DNA of 64,000 nt, from NCBI GenBank assembly GCA_020091685.1, contig CM034597.1, positions 4,722,532 to 4,786,531 of the forward strand, in the 5' to 3' direction. The notes under the pieces were generated by a model, which saw only the letters and a list, made by a program, of their open reading frames with translations, did not search any database and was not told the origin of the DNA. This document shows, piece after piece, positions 32,140 to 43,604 of this stretch; the stretch's first letter is position 1, and every line of letters begins with the position of its first letter. The translations under genes and the position numbers were made by a program. Source of the stretch: Lutjanus erythropterus (Eukaryota > Chordata > Actinopteri > Lutjaniformes > Lutjanidae).

Positions 32140-32930
32140 GAGAATCCATATTGTCAGTCTTCACGTTATCCGTTTGTGTCCGCAGCCAGTCAGCGTCCTA
32201 GGAGGGACTGCTGGCAGCTGCAGGTGTGGTTTTAGTTGTGACAACAATCAGAAGTGTCCATGGAGGCAACTCGTCTTGCACAAATAATGGTGGGAATGGA
32301 GGTTGGCATAGATACTGTGATAGCATCAGTTATATCAGAACTAGTCTTGCGTAGCCAGATGTCTCTCCACAGCACACACTGTTGGAGAAAGGTTGGGCCG
32401 CCTGCACGCACATTCTGTTATAGGGGGAAAAAAACACCCTGCTTCTGCATCTTAGGCGGGGCCAAGCCCGGGATGCTGCAATGGTGCTGCTGCAAAATAG
32501 TGTTGAGGGGGAACTTGTTTTGGTGGCACATTTACACATCAGGAGGCGAGCTCAGGCATCAGAATGACTACATCACTGCAAAAGAAAAGGTATCAATTGT
32601 TAGGCAGATTGCAGCGCAGATGTGTTCATGTTTCCCAGGGACTTTCAAAATGTAAACTGCAGATGCCGTGATGCCATTTTAAATGAGCAAAGGCTTTTCT
32701 CCATGGAAAAGATGTTTTTGCTTTTCTCCTGTCCAGCCTGAGCAAGAGCTTAATATGTTTGGTTGAAGTTAGACATGATGGACAGATGAAGTTAGACAGA
32801 TGAAGTTAGACGTGATGGACAGATGATTCATCCAAGTGTTTTCTTTGAATGTGCATACCCTTTTCCAAACAGTTTCTGAGGATGACTTCCCAGATGGTTC
32901 TGTGACACAAATCATCAGGTGGGTCAGGTT
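32140..32930 (+). pseudogene. RecQ-like helicase fragment, copy 1, split by an insertion
   Basis: The block 32160-32341 aligns with the better copy at 50305-50770: ttatccgtttgtgtccgc, cagtcagcgtcctaggag, gtgtccatggaggcaact and tagatactgtgatagcatca. It encodes the string DTVIASVISEL. At that point family E is inserted (32342-32676). Similarity resumes at gagcaaaggcttttctccat and runs past acgtgatggacagatgattc to cccttttccaaacagtttct and ggttctgtgacac. The part coding for the motif 0 glutamine was lost at the insertion, and the Walker A region is unreadable. A short local triplication of gaagttagac..gatgga lies near 32766-32825. It is non-functional. Confidence 0.55.
32342..32676 (+). mobile_element. 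Dispersed element family E, copy 2, nested in RecQ-like fragment
   Basis: gcgtagccagatgtctctcc, gttggagaaaggttgggccg, ataggggg, gccaagcccgggatgctgca, ggtgctgctgcaaaatagtg and aacttgttttggtgg match 18285-18590. The right part (gtatcaattgttaggcagat to tcccagggactttc) is better preserved here. Left and right limits come from where the helicase-fragment similarity stops and resumes, so they are good to roughly 10 bases. No clean target-site duplication was seen. Confidence 0.65.
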
Positions 32931-32934
32931 CAGG

Positions 32935-33224
32935 TTTACACTGAAGTCATTTGAAAGGCCCAAGTGCATCAGTTTCAGCCATGAATGGATACCATCTGCA
33001 TCTGTGCAAGTCACAGAGGGGAGATGAAAATTCATCGGCATCTGACAAGTTGGGAGTAAGGGCTGAGTACTTACAGTTTCACTGGCTTTCAGTGAAGGAC
33101 CAAGCTCATCATATTGAGCTACATATTGTTTGCAGTTTGCAGTGCAGGAAAACATTCCGCTCTGTATCCTGGTTCCATGGAATATATAATCCAGTAGGGA
33201 TAAGGTGGTGAACTGTCCCTTTAC
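32935..33224 (+). repeat. Dispersed repeat family R, copy 3
   Basis: tttacactgaagtcatttga, cagtttcagccatgaatgga, gacaagttgggagtaagg and aaggaccaagctcatcatat match the other R copies. Its right edge gtgaactgtccctttact resembles the terminus of the TTAAAGGGACAGTTC elements, so family R may be the interior of a larger member of that group. Confidence 0.55.
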
Positions 33225-33229
33225 TCACA

Positions 33230-36000
33230 TTTTCACCTAAACTTAAATTACATTTTAGCAACGACAGCAAAATAAGAATCATCTCATTTGAGATTCAGGA
33301 TATTTATCTTGAATATTATTTATTTGGACAACTTAGTACGCCTTCATTTCCTCAGTGAGCCTGGCGCTAATAGCCTGCACTTAGCAATCACGTCTGTGCA
33401 TGACATCAGGTGTTAGTGTGTTATAATAGCGGGAATACATTTATATTCATGAATGCGGCTTTGCTAATATAGAGAGGTCCTCTGGGTGCACGGCAGAGGA
33501 GGCACTCCTTGTGTGATGCACACCAGACCAGCAGCATTTCTCTAAACCTGCCAATGCAAAGGTTGTTTGCCCACATGCCATTAAGCGGCACACTTCAACC
33601 AGCAATCCTGCCTGTCAAGAGCTCCTCTCAATTCCACAGCAACGGCACACTGTGTCTATTTTAACCATGCTCCATACGCGCAGAAACAACAGACACATCA
33701 AGGGAAACGGATAAAAGATTACACTGTTTCAGCTCTGTTACAACTACTGGCAATCAAGAATGGTGTTGATAAGAAACTGATAGTCAGACCTGTGAGACTG
33801 AGGAGGACAAACACATCATGTTTATGGTCTCATCAGTGAAGTCAGACTCTCAGGATGGATGTTCAATAAAGACAACAAGAGAATCATTTCCCACCAATCA
33901 GCAATAATCTCCCCTTTTTAAAGGAAAGTTCATTAAAGCTTCTGTAATGTTGGAACAAAAGGCTCAAATATCATCTGTCCCAATAATCAGGTGATGTTTC
34001 TGGGCACTGGGATCCTCTAGTTGGATACACCCAAACTCTGGACTCGGGTGATGTACGACAACCTGCACAGCTGCACTGATCTTTTTCATGTTTGTCTGCA
34101 TTTCTGTGGCCACTCATCTGTGACTGCTCATCTGCCATGGAACTAAGGCGTTCCATGGAAATAATGCTAGGAGGGAGACCGGGCCTATTAACTGACTCTT
34201 TCAGGATTGAGAGCTCTCACATCCGGACCTGGGACCAACTCAGCTTTCAAGACCAGTGGAGGCCAGTTTGATGACAGGGAATGGGCTACAGTATCAATGT
34301 GGTGTTCTTGCTGGGTTTGGCTCTCAGCAGCTCCAGGATGAGGAACTTATAACTGTGCTAACAGCAGTTAGCTAGTGCTGAGTTAGTTAGCTCTCCATGA
34401 TTAGCCCTGGAAGAACACAACCTCAGTATGATCTACTGTGTTTGTCCTGATGACCAGTTGTGTTCACTGGGAGGCTGCTAAGCCCAGTCCTTTGGCTGGC
34501 GCTAATGGTAGCTAATATTTACAGTTAGCTATGCTAGCAACAAGCCAGCTTAAGATATCTGTCCATGACAAATCTCTGTAAGTAAATAATCAAGAGTTGG
34601 AGCTGAGCAGCTGGCAGACATTCGAGTAACCAGAAATTATTTGAGTATATGATCCAGTTTCACTCAAATCACTGAATAAAGTTACAGGGCCCTATCCTAT
34701 GGTGATCTAAAGCACATGGTTCAAAGTGCAAGGTGGAAGGGTTTTAATTTATTCATTGCGTGTCCAAAATCCACCTTTGCCATCTTGCGCCATGGATGCT
34801 CAGGGGTATCCTGCCCTGTCCACCCATGGCGCACAGGGTGATGCACCCTATCAGCTGCATCCAAGTACCTTGATTAATTCATGGGTGTGTTTGGGGGGTA
34901 ACATGCAATGAACCAATCAGTAAGGTCTTATCACTTTTAAGTCTGGTGCACCTGGACTGCAACCTCCCCCACCCCGACCCTCATCTCCCGCGCCATTTGC
35001 TGTGCACTGAGTGTAAGAGAGGGTCCATAAAGTGGCGCTTTTGTACAGCGAGGCCTGCTCCCAAGAGACACTCCACTCCACAAAACTGGACAAAACTTTA
35101 GTAACACCTTCCAAGTCAGGAAAAGACAAACAAATATCATTAAAGTTTCCAGAGAATATCTTCCAAACATCTTTTTTGACATTGTTGGGCCAGATACTGG
35201 TTTATAGATGACATATAGATCAATACACATGTAATAAAAAACACTTAAACATTGACTTTGACTCCATGGCAATGTTAGAATTCCCAAAGATATGTGTTTG
35301 ATCATGTTGCTACGATATTTTTGTTCCTTGTGCAACCCCAGATTACAGATTGCAGAGGTATCATACAGCAGTGCAGGTGAATTCCTGTCTCATTTTATCC
35401 CACACCACCACGGGATGAGCAGAGACATAAACCACACAGCTCTGTCTTGACAGTGGGACATAAAGGCTGCTATCTGAACATCTGTAAACTGACCTTGAGT
35501 TGTACTTGAACGTTTGTGTCTGTTGGACGACATGAAGCCTGGAGGTGAACTGTGGCGCTCGCTGATTCAAATCTTCGCATCAGATGCATTTAAGTGACCA
35601 CTGTAGAAAACTGTGGCTGCAGAACACTTATCTTTGTGATCCTCTGTTGTTTGTGTTAGCTGTCATACAGGTGGTAAACAGGCGCTGTGTGTGCTGTTTG
35701 GCTGTGGTTCACAAAAGATAATCAGAAGAATAAAACAGTGTTTTTGGTCTGTATATTTCAAACTCCAAAGAAGCGGCACAGAGATTCATGGTGATGATAT
35801 AGGCTGGCTGGAGCTGAACTCTGAACTGCTATCATCAGCTTTGAGTAATGGGCTGAACACCAGGGCCCCGTTTACTACAAGTGAGACGTCAGCATGACAA
35901 ACACCAGAGAGGGGAGAGAGAAGGAATGAGGACAAGGTGGAAAAAATAGACTTGTGGAGGAACGCTGCTGTGGGTCAATCTGATCCACGGAGGATATTTA
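33230..36000. other. Gene-less, mostly unassigned sequence
   Basis: 33360-33720 looks single-copy and may repay a conservation check. 34360-34560 is rich in gttagctag-like words common in fish intergenic DNA. No coding frame with a domain was seen; the largest (34937-35335 minus) is unconvincing. Confidence 0.4.
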
Positions 36001-36017
36001 CAAATTACAATTTACAC

Positions 36018-36078
<61 letters not shown>
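36018..36078. repeat. (AAT)n microsatellite
   Basis: About 20 AAT units, nearly pure. Confidence 0.97.
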
Positions 36079-36082
<4 letters not shown>

Positions 36083-36119
36083 TGATGAAAATCATAGTAG
36101 TTGTAGACAGTAGCTGTAT

Positions 36120-36850
36120 TTCATCAGGGAATGCAGGATCAGGCTATTTTTCACAATAAAAGCCCCATATAGTGCTTGTACAATAAGCCCAAGATGAGGA
36201 TGTTCTTTGGTTTTTCAAAATAAAAGGCCCAACAGAATAACTTCATGTTATTGGGACATGAGGGATGGACTTATTTCAAAATAAAAGCCCCAGACCACAG
36301 TTGTATCTCAAGTAGGAACTAATAATTAATGACAAATTGATTTTTTTTTTTTTTTTAAATGAAATCTTCACAGAATGACTGCATCTCAACAGGGAGCTCA
36401 GTATGAGGCTTGTTTTTCAAACTAAAAGCCCACAATGGCCACTTTATGTTATATTATTTATATAGCATATTTCATAAACAGGTCAAATTCAGTGTGCTTC
36501 ACACAAATAAAAAACTGCATCCATATAAAAAATGCATTAAAAAATGAAAAAGAAAATACATTAAATAGTAATTAAAAGGCAGACATTAAAAACAAACAAT
36601 ATAAAACAGATTAGGCTATTTTTTTCAAAATAAAATCCCCATAGAGTGATTGCATCTCAACAGGAAGCTTTGGATGAGGCTTGTTTTTCAACATGAAAGC
36701 CCCCAATGGCCACTATATGTAAATAGGAAACTATGGATGGTACTGGGTTTTCTTTCAGAATAAAAGCCATGGTCAGTGACTGCATCCCAACAGGAACTTA
36801 GTCTATTCTTTCAAAATAAAGGGTGCACACAGTAACTGTATCTTAATAAA
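36120..36850 (+). repeat. Degenerate tandem array, roughly 60-75 bp unit
   Basis: Repeated phrases ttcaaaataaaagcccca, agtgactgcatctcaacagg and atgaggcttgtttttcaa recur about eight to ten times in the same direction, with strong divergence and variable spacing. A LINE tail (36446-36612) interrupts it. The array carries many AATAAA words but no gene. Confidence 0.7.
36446..36612 (-). mobile_element. LINE 3' tail fragment, antisense, inside the tandem array
   Basis: ttatttatatagcatatttc followed by cagtgtgcttcacac is the complement of the usual fish LINE 3' end (gaaatatgctatataaataa). The body decays into A-rich sequence to about 36612. Confidence 0.55.
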
Positions 36851-37053
36851 ATCTCAAACAAGACAGTATGGTTTCATCCAGTTCACATTCACGCTAACTT
36901 ATAACATAGTAGTGTCAATATTACATTGGGGATACTTGGCAGCAAGCATCAGGCACACTCAAAATTTCCAGTGAAATTTTCTGGTTTTACATACAATTAA
37001 AGTTATAATAAAACAGATAAAAATGAACCCGAAACATAAAAAAGATAAAAACT

Positions 37054-37054
37054 A

Positions 37055-37102
<48 letters not shown>
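37054..37102. repeat. (AAT)n microsatellite
   Basis: About 16 AAT/TAA units. Confidence 0.97.
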
Positions 37103-37103
<1 letters not shown>

Positions 37104-37414
37104 GATCATTAAGAAGCTTTTTAGACATGATGATAAAAACTATTGATTATTTTGTTACTCTGTCTGATCAATAGTCAGCACTACAGTGTATTCTGTTTGA
37201 GAACAGAAAAGCAAGCAAGCTTTGTATTAGAGAAACTGAGCTGTTTTTGTTCAGGATTTTTACAAAATAAATGACTTAAATGAGAAATTGGATCAAAATT
37301 AGTCATCACATAATTTAATCTTCATCAATAAAAACCCCAAAGTCAGGCAGCAACGAACAAGACTCATTGAGTCTCATCTCCACTGTGTCTTCACCTACTG
37401 GCACCTGCCTGACA

Positions 37415-37560
37415 TGGCTGATACCCATTTTACACCTAGTATTAACATGCGATCTGTATCCGAACATTTGATCTGGATCAGAAAAATCTCATTAATGCAG
37501 GTGCATGCACACAGAGCCTACTGCAATCAGAATGTAATCGGATCAGCCAGTTTCTAGACT
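37415..37560 (+). repeat. Dispersed repeat family F, copy 1
   Basis: cccattttacacctagtatt, aacatgcgatctgtatccg and atctggatcagaaaaatctc correspond to 57160-57335 (ttccacctggtattaccata, tgatctgtgcctgg, acctggatcagacaatag). It is a recurring fish DNA element with a TTTACACCTGGTATTAACATG-like start. Non-coding. Confidence 0.5.
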
Positions 37561-38240
37561 TTTGTTTTTTTGTCAGGGGTGGCACAAGTGGGGCACCAAC
37601 CTACACAGGGGTGGCATAAAGTATGTGTGCATCAGCAGGAGTGGTCATTTTCCAGTAAAAAATATGTGAGACTAGTGCAAAATTATTCATTTTGTCAGCA
37701 CAAGCACAAAAACAAACAGAGATGCAGGTGTTTCAGTGGCAGCATCCCTACAGCAAAGACTTTTCAGCTTAAAACCTTCAAAGCCAGCTACCAATTCTCC
37801 CTCTGCTGAATACATTCAGAGAAGGAACCTCAAATCCTTCAGGGATTGAAAGTGGCTAACACCCCCACACCTGCACCCAAACAAGACAAACATATGTCTC
37901 ACTGCTCTAATGCTGCAGTTTAAAGGCTGCTTCTACAACTTCCTGCAGTCTCATTCTGACTGCTTCTCTTTCAGCTCATCAAATCCTCCTCCGGGATTGT
38001 GAAGGCAGTAAGATGTGTGTTCCACCCAGAACCTGCAGCTTTATACTGTTACTTTTTCTGTTGCCTTGCTCGCTCAGTATTATGCACAGTAAGAATGGTG
38101 ACCATCAGATCTGAAACAGATCTTTTGAGAAAAGTGAATTTAAATAAAAAGAGACATCATCTGCTCTTCTATATTTGAGCTGCTTAATATTTTTTTTACA
38201 TTAAGCGAAATACCTTTGCAGTAACACAGAATTTTACCAC

Positions 38241-38830
38241 TAGGTGTCACACGTGACGCAGCCGCACCTAAGTGGAACATAAGGAACCAAGGAATATGAG
38301 TGGAGCTGCAAGAAATTAGTTTTCCGTAACATGCTCCTGCAGATGTTTCAGAATAAAACCTTTGTTAAGAAACGAAGGGTTTCTGTTGACTGAAAATGCG
38401 AAAGGACTTTTAATTTGGAACAGATACAGGAAGTGTTGAAACTAGGTGTTGCACGAGACTCAGCTGCTCCCACGTAGAACATGAGAGTCTATTAATTAGA
38501 GTGGAGTTGCAAGAAATGAATTTTCCACAACACGTTCCTGCAAATGTTTCACAATAAAGGCCTTGCTCACAAATTAAGGATTTCTGTCCACTGAAATGCT
38601 AGAGGGCTTTTAATTTGAAACGGATACAGGAAGTGTTGAAATTACGTGTCGCACATGACTCGGCTGCTCCAAAGTAGAACATGAGGAATCCATGAATTAG
38701 AGTGCTGATGTGAGGAATGAGTTTTCCACAACACTTTCCTGCAAATTTTTCACAATAAAAGCCTTGTCAACAAATAAAGAGGGTTGTTTAGAATTTGAAA
38801 CTGTTACATAAAGTGTGGAGTTTACATTAC
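38241..38830 (+). repeat. Tandem array of three units of about 200 bp
   Basis: Units begin taggtgtcacacgtgac (38241), taggtgttgcacgagac (38443) and tacgtgtcgcacatgac (38643), giving periods of 202 and 200. Each contains gctgctcc-like sequence, ttttccacaacacgttcctg, and a caataaa(a/g)gcctt phrase, then cttttaatttggaacagata before the next unit. The third unit is partial. No match to a named satellite; no coding. Confidence 0.85.
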
Positions 38831-39229
38831 ATTAGCTTGCTTTTCTTAATAACATAGCAAACAGATGTGCCATGATGGTTATCAGGGACAGAGTTAATTT
38901 AGAGTTATATTGAAAAGGGAAAATGATGAAGCTGTTGTTTATTAACTTCACAGCAATCACAAATTAGTCAGCAACTTAGCACCAAACCACCATCTGCTCA
39001 GCTGTGATGCGTACTCTGCTAAAGACTATTGTAGCAACTGCCCACATTTCCCATCATACATCCTAGTGCTGGAAAAGTTAACAAGTTAACAAATTACTCA
39101 GTAGCTTGAGAAGTTTGTTTTATGTTCATAAATGCAAATGATAGTTTGTGTTCACCTTAAAGTGGTGTGTATTGGTAATAGTATTTATATGAGAAACTGC
39201 CATCTTCTCTCTTTTTTGCTTGCTCGTCC

Positions 39230-39565
39230 TTTCAGAAAATGTGTGTTCTAAAACGCTAGTTAGATTTGACCCCCTTTGTAATATCAAAAAGAGCTTAACG
39301 TAACCTAGTTAGGTGACTGTTTTATCACCTGAGTACCTAGTGAATCACAGTGGGCGGTGCTTGCTCCCCTGAGCAGGGAGCTGACCAATCAGAGCAAACT
39401 GGGTGTTTTAAACAGAGGGTGAATAAAGGAGCTGCAAAAATGGCCAGTGTAAAAAAAAGAGAGAAAAAAAGTGTTTTATGAACATTAAAGCCTGTAAACC
39501 TATTCTATTAGAGCCCCAAAATAAAATATGAATCCAAAAATGAGCATACTATCTCTGCTTTAACC
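39230..39565 (+). repeat. Common teleost dispersed repeat (ends in ACTATCTCTGCTTTAA)
   Basis: gttctaaaacgctagttaga, cccctttgtaatatcaaaaa, gaccaatcagagcaaactgg, cagagggtgaataaaggagc, gaacattaaagcctgtaaac and tgagcatactatctctgctt, in the order I know for a very abundant percomorph repeat. Non-coding. Confidence 0.6.
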
Positions 39566-40135
39566 ATTAGTCATGTGGCTGCAGCTGACATGGTTTGCTA
39601 CAAAGAGCCATCTGGGAAATTGCATCTTAGAAAGTGTTTGGAAAAGGGCAGGCACTTAAAAAAACACTTGGCAACTGATTGAAAGAACTATCTGTCTATC
39701 ACTTCTAACATGGGCTAACTTCTACCAATCATTTCAATGCTTCTTGCTGTTGTTGCACCTAAAACCACACCCGTAGTCCCACCCAGGAGGCTGATTAGCT
39801 GCACCACTTTTGATGCAGACACAAACAGATAACTTGAGGCCGTCTCACCAGAATCCATCTGGCGAGATGGATTCTTGCATATTTTTCAAGGGTTGGCATT
39901 GCTGGGAACTGCTCATGTCTCTTTTAGCACACAAGAATGTCTCATAGTGAGAAATGCTGGTTTGGTCCAGTAGCATAAAGTTAAAATTGTATAAGCCCAT
40001 ACAATGGACTGACCAGATCGGAAACTTCCCCATCTCTAGAGGCCACCAGATTTCCTAGAGTGTATTTGGCAAGCCCCCAGTGCACTAGGTAGACTTGTGC
40101 CACACTGCGAGTTCACAAAAATAGAGCCTCTAGCT

Positions 40136-40665
40136 CAGGGATCAGCAACCTTTACTATTAAAAGAGCCAAAAAAGAAAAAAACAAAATTTGTCTAAAGCT
40201 GCAACTATTTTCATCTGACATTTTCAAGGGAGGGATCTGGCAGCCATAGCTCGCCTTGGGGTGACTTAAGACTAGCCACCGGAAAAACTGAGAGAAAAAT
40301 GTGCTGAGCTGTAGACGGTCTATGATGCACATTTTGATTGAAATATTGTTTGAAATATTAAAATGTTTTTTTATTCCATGTTTAGCTACCTATATTTACA
40401 AGTGGAGAATGTAAGGCAAGAAATATACTTGCTTTTAACTATGCATACATATATGCATCATGGCTACCTTGTGTATCCTGTGTACATTTGGAGCATCAGA
40501 CTCTTTCAGCACTGAGCGCATCAGAAAGTATGTCTCCAGTCCGATAAATAAAATATAAAATATTAGCAAAAAAGAACTGTTATTGATTTTGATTTAATGT
40601 TTTGTTAAAGCCATAGGGGGGCACCAGAGGAGGGCAAAAGAGCCACATGCAGCTCTAACTAACTA
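40136..40665 (+). mobile_element. hAT-type MITE (CAGGGATCAGCAACC)
   Basis: It starts ctcagggatcagcaaccttt, then actattaaaagagccaaaaa, and ends gggcaaaagagccacatgca with gctctaac. The start and the AAGAGCCA/GAGCCACATGCAGCTCT words mark the same family as 21480-21830. The right end lacks the final complement of the start, so it is truncated or decayed. Confidence 0.55.
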
Positions 40666-40723
40666 ACTAACTGCAAGACAATTGCATTAGATTATATTGT
40701 GCAGTTTTTCTGTTTTTCTACAG

Positions 40724-40898
40724 GTGACTGCCAAAACACTTACAAGAGTCCAACAGCTCCAACCTGTGTGCAGCTGGCCGACCCAGCTGTTAATCTCTAA
40801 AAGTATGCTGTCATCAGCTGGGAGCCCAGGGAGAGCCTCTTAAACCAACATCAAACTAAAGGGACAGAGAAACAGAGGGAGGACCACCAGGGCTGAAG
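40724..40898 (+). ncRNA. Candidate non-coding exon, 175 bp
   Basis: The left edge has a strong acceptor, gcagtttttctgtttttctacag. The right edge ggctgaag is followed by gtaagacc, close to the consensus donor. All three frames contain stops, so it would be an untranslated 5' exon of a coding gene or an exon of a long non-coding RNA. It is not part of a repeat I recognise. The best partners in the window would be upstream on the plus strand, such as 26605-26817. Splice signals this good can still occur by chance. Confidence 0.35.
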
Positions 40899-41879
40899 GT
40901 AAGACCCAAAATATCACACAACTAATTACAGTGGCAACAGGACTAAAGGGCACACAGAGGACAGTGACTGGCTCATTATTTACAACTCTTTATCTCAGCC
41001 TTAATGGGAAAACCAGTTCCTAATTGCAGCAAATTAGTCTTGCCAGAGGTTCACAGGGCTGCACATTAAATCATTAGCAGGTTCGACCCCGTCTGTTATT
41101 TACACACTGCAGCCAGCACAGGAGTTTACCTCATATCATCTCATGGTTTCTCATTGTGAGCAGCAAAAAGTTTGGACTACATCGGCCAGATCCACACTGC
41201 AAGCCCTAAAGGGTGTGTTCTGGATAGTTCACTGACACTTTAATCCTGGCCATAAACAGGAATTAAAAATCAACGGGTTGGCTCACGCATAACAAACACA
41301 CAAAAATACATCTTGACATGATGCTTGATCATTCAGCACAATAATGCCTTTCTGTGAGAACGCTACAGTAAATGTCCTGTTCCTCCTCTGCATTGTGGAC
41401 ATCCCGTTCTACATGATCTAATTCTGTTCCATAATTGGTGGACTTCACCAAGTTGACATGAGTCCTGCATGTGTCGTTTTTTTTCAAACCCACCTCCACA
41501 CCCACAAAGCTGAGAACCAGACTTGACCCTTTACCCGCAATTATCTCTAAGTCAAATCCGCACCCTCAAGGAATCATTAATATAAGCCCTGCGACTCCAC
41601 CCACACCTGTGATTAAACACACAAACAGTCACTCCCTTGTCTTCTCAACTGGTGCAGTGCTTGTGCTCCTGCAGTGGTCATGTGTTTCCATAGTGATGAT
41701 GAGCCTAGCTTGCGGCTATGGAATGCTAATACTATTTGAAATTTTTTACAAGCAGCAAAGTCACTGACAGCATTAGTCTCACAGTCTCAGAGTGAACCAA
41801 AATCCTCCCGAACATCTGATCTTGCCCTAAACAAATTTGGTGTCCTCCATGGGCTGTTTATGCCTTTTTGTCCTCAATT
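40899..41879. other. Gene-less sequence
   Basis: Follows the exon candidate. The frame at 41471-41767 (98 residues) lacks a domain, although its C-terminal part is hydrophobic. No repeat family assigned. Confidence 0.4.
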
Positions 41880-42225
41880 TTAGCTATCATTTGGGGACAT
41901 TGTTGTCAGATCAATGATGTCCCATTGTTTGGCAGGATGTGAGGTCAAAGGTTGCGTCATAGACTTTCACAATGAAATCCTGCCAGCTGACTTGTATTAC
42001 TGTATTAGTAAATCTAAGCAATCATTTTCATTTCTGATTTGTACAGGGAAAAAACATATTATTGTATGTTTTATATTATTGTTCTCACCTGCTGCCTGCT
42101 TACATTAAGTTCATTTTTACCATTGCCCACATCCGTGAAGTTATAGAAATGTATTTTTTACATGTGACGCAACATTTTTGCGGGTCACCTGTCAGGTATC
42201 CGTGGTGCAGGACTCTCTGACTGAT
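41880..42225 (+). repeat. Dispersed repeat family C, copy 2
   Basis: ttgttgtcagatcaatgatg, cattgtttggcaggatgtga, gtcaaaggttgcgtca, cagggaaaaaacatattatt and gcgggtcacctgtcaggtat match 13745-13975, with extra sequence (about 42065-42160) between the last two blocks. Confidence 0.6.
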
Positions 42226-42569
42226 CCTCTGGCATGGCATCCTGACACTGACTGACCAGTGAGCACCACAGGGGGACCAATGATTAATCAATCAGATTCC
42301 AGCTACACAGCTCCAAAACATACTTGGAAGAGCTTCAGTTTTAGGCTATTTTCAGCCCATCCTCAGAAGAAAAACTTGCATGTTGGTTGAAAGTGTAAGC
42401 AGCTTATTTTGACTGATATGTCCGTTTCTTGTTAGGGGGCACCCCTGATGGATATACTGAACATGACAGGAGAAGTATAAAGAGTGATAAAGTCCACATT
42501 TTTGGGTGGACGAAAGGGTTCAAGTCCAGTGTGGCAAAAAAAGTAAATGTCGAGTCATTTAAAGTTCTG

Positions 42570-42800
42570 TCACTTCTGTCACATGACAGACATAATAGTT
42601 ATTTTAACCCAGATCATGATCTTTTCCTAACCCTAACCAAGTAGTTTTATTGCCTAAACCTAACCAAATTGCAAACATTTTACAAAGTGAGCTATGTGTC
42701 ATGTGAGTTGTTGTCGCACAAGTGATTTCACTTCTGTCATCTGAAATGGGTAACATAGTTACTTTAACCCAAACTACAACCTTTCCCCAACTCGAACCAA
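42570..42800 (+). repeat. Repeat with CCTAAACCTAACC words
   Basis: Two internal half-units: ctgtcacatgacagacataa..ttttaacccagatcatgatc and ctgtcatctgaaatgggtaa..tttaacccaaactacaacc, with ttgcctaaacctaaccaaat between them. It is a known type of dispersed fish repeat. The words resemble telomere repeats but are not tandem. Confidence 0.5.
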
Positions 42801-43293
42801 CCTCGAGACCTCAGACTTTCTGCATTAGTTTCATATCGTTCACAAGACAGAAGCTCAGAGTTAAAGTTATCAACACCTGTTCAAAAAACTTGATATGAGC
42901 AGTAATTTGGAATAGATCATAACCTGCAGTGCAAATGCACCCTTTGAAGTGTAGCCAAGCCTGGTTCAGTGATTTATTTCCACACAAATGAGGATCAGTT
43001 TGCCCTTGAAAACATCTCTCCAACCACAACCAGGTCAGAGTCAGTTCAGCGTCATGTGCTTTTCATGTTGTGGAATGAGCAAGCCACCAAATTTCTTTTA
43101 CAGGGTTATTCACCATTTTAGAGAGAAAAGTTCAAACGGCTGATTTGGTGAAATGAAACTTGAGCAGGGAGTTTCAGAGCTCTGTCAGCGGCAGAGAAAT
43201 CACAAGAGCTGGAGGCTAATGTGGCAACCCTCCAGTCACAGGCTGGTCGCTGTAATCATGATACTGATGCTACCATAATCCCAAATTACTGGG

Positions 43294-43296
<3 letters not shown>

Positions 43297-43328
<32 letters not shown>
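43297..43328. repeat. (TG)n microsatellite
   Basis: About 16 TG units. Confidence 0.97.
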
Positions 43329-43330
<2 letters not shown>

Positions 43331-43604
43331 GTTGGAAATGTGTTTTTCCACTGACAAATTTTGGTATAGATGACAGGTCGCAACGGGTGTGGGGGGCAAA
43401 GGCTACAGATGACCCTGGCCCAAAGCAAATGTCTACGTCAGTTATCAAAAAATGTTACCATTAATGCAAACTGAACATTTCCTACTCCTGCAACTTTACA
43501 TTAAAAGCCTGTACTTGATGAAACAGGACTTGACTTTTATTTTGAAGTCACAGTATATACATTGTCTTCCATTTCTGCCAATTAGTCCTGCTGAAGTTTA
43601 ATGT

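Noticed and set aside
34360-34560. Repeated gttagctag words as a binding-site cluster
   Set aside because: Such words are very common in fish intergenic DNA, and no regular spacing was seen.
42600-42670. CCTAACC words suggesting telomeric repeats
   Set aside because: They are spaced words inside a dispersed repeat, not tandem TTAGGG.
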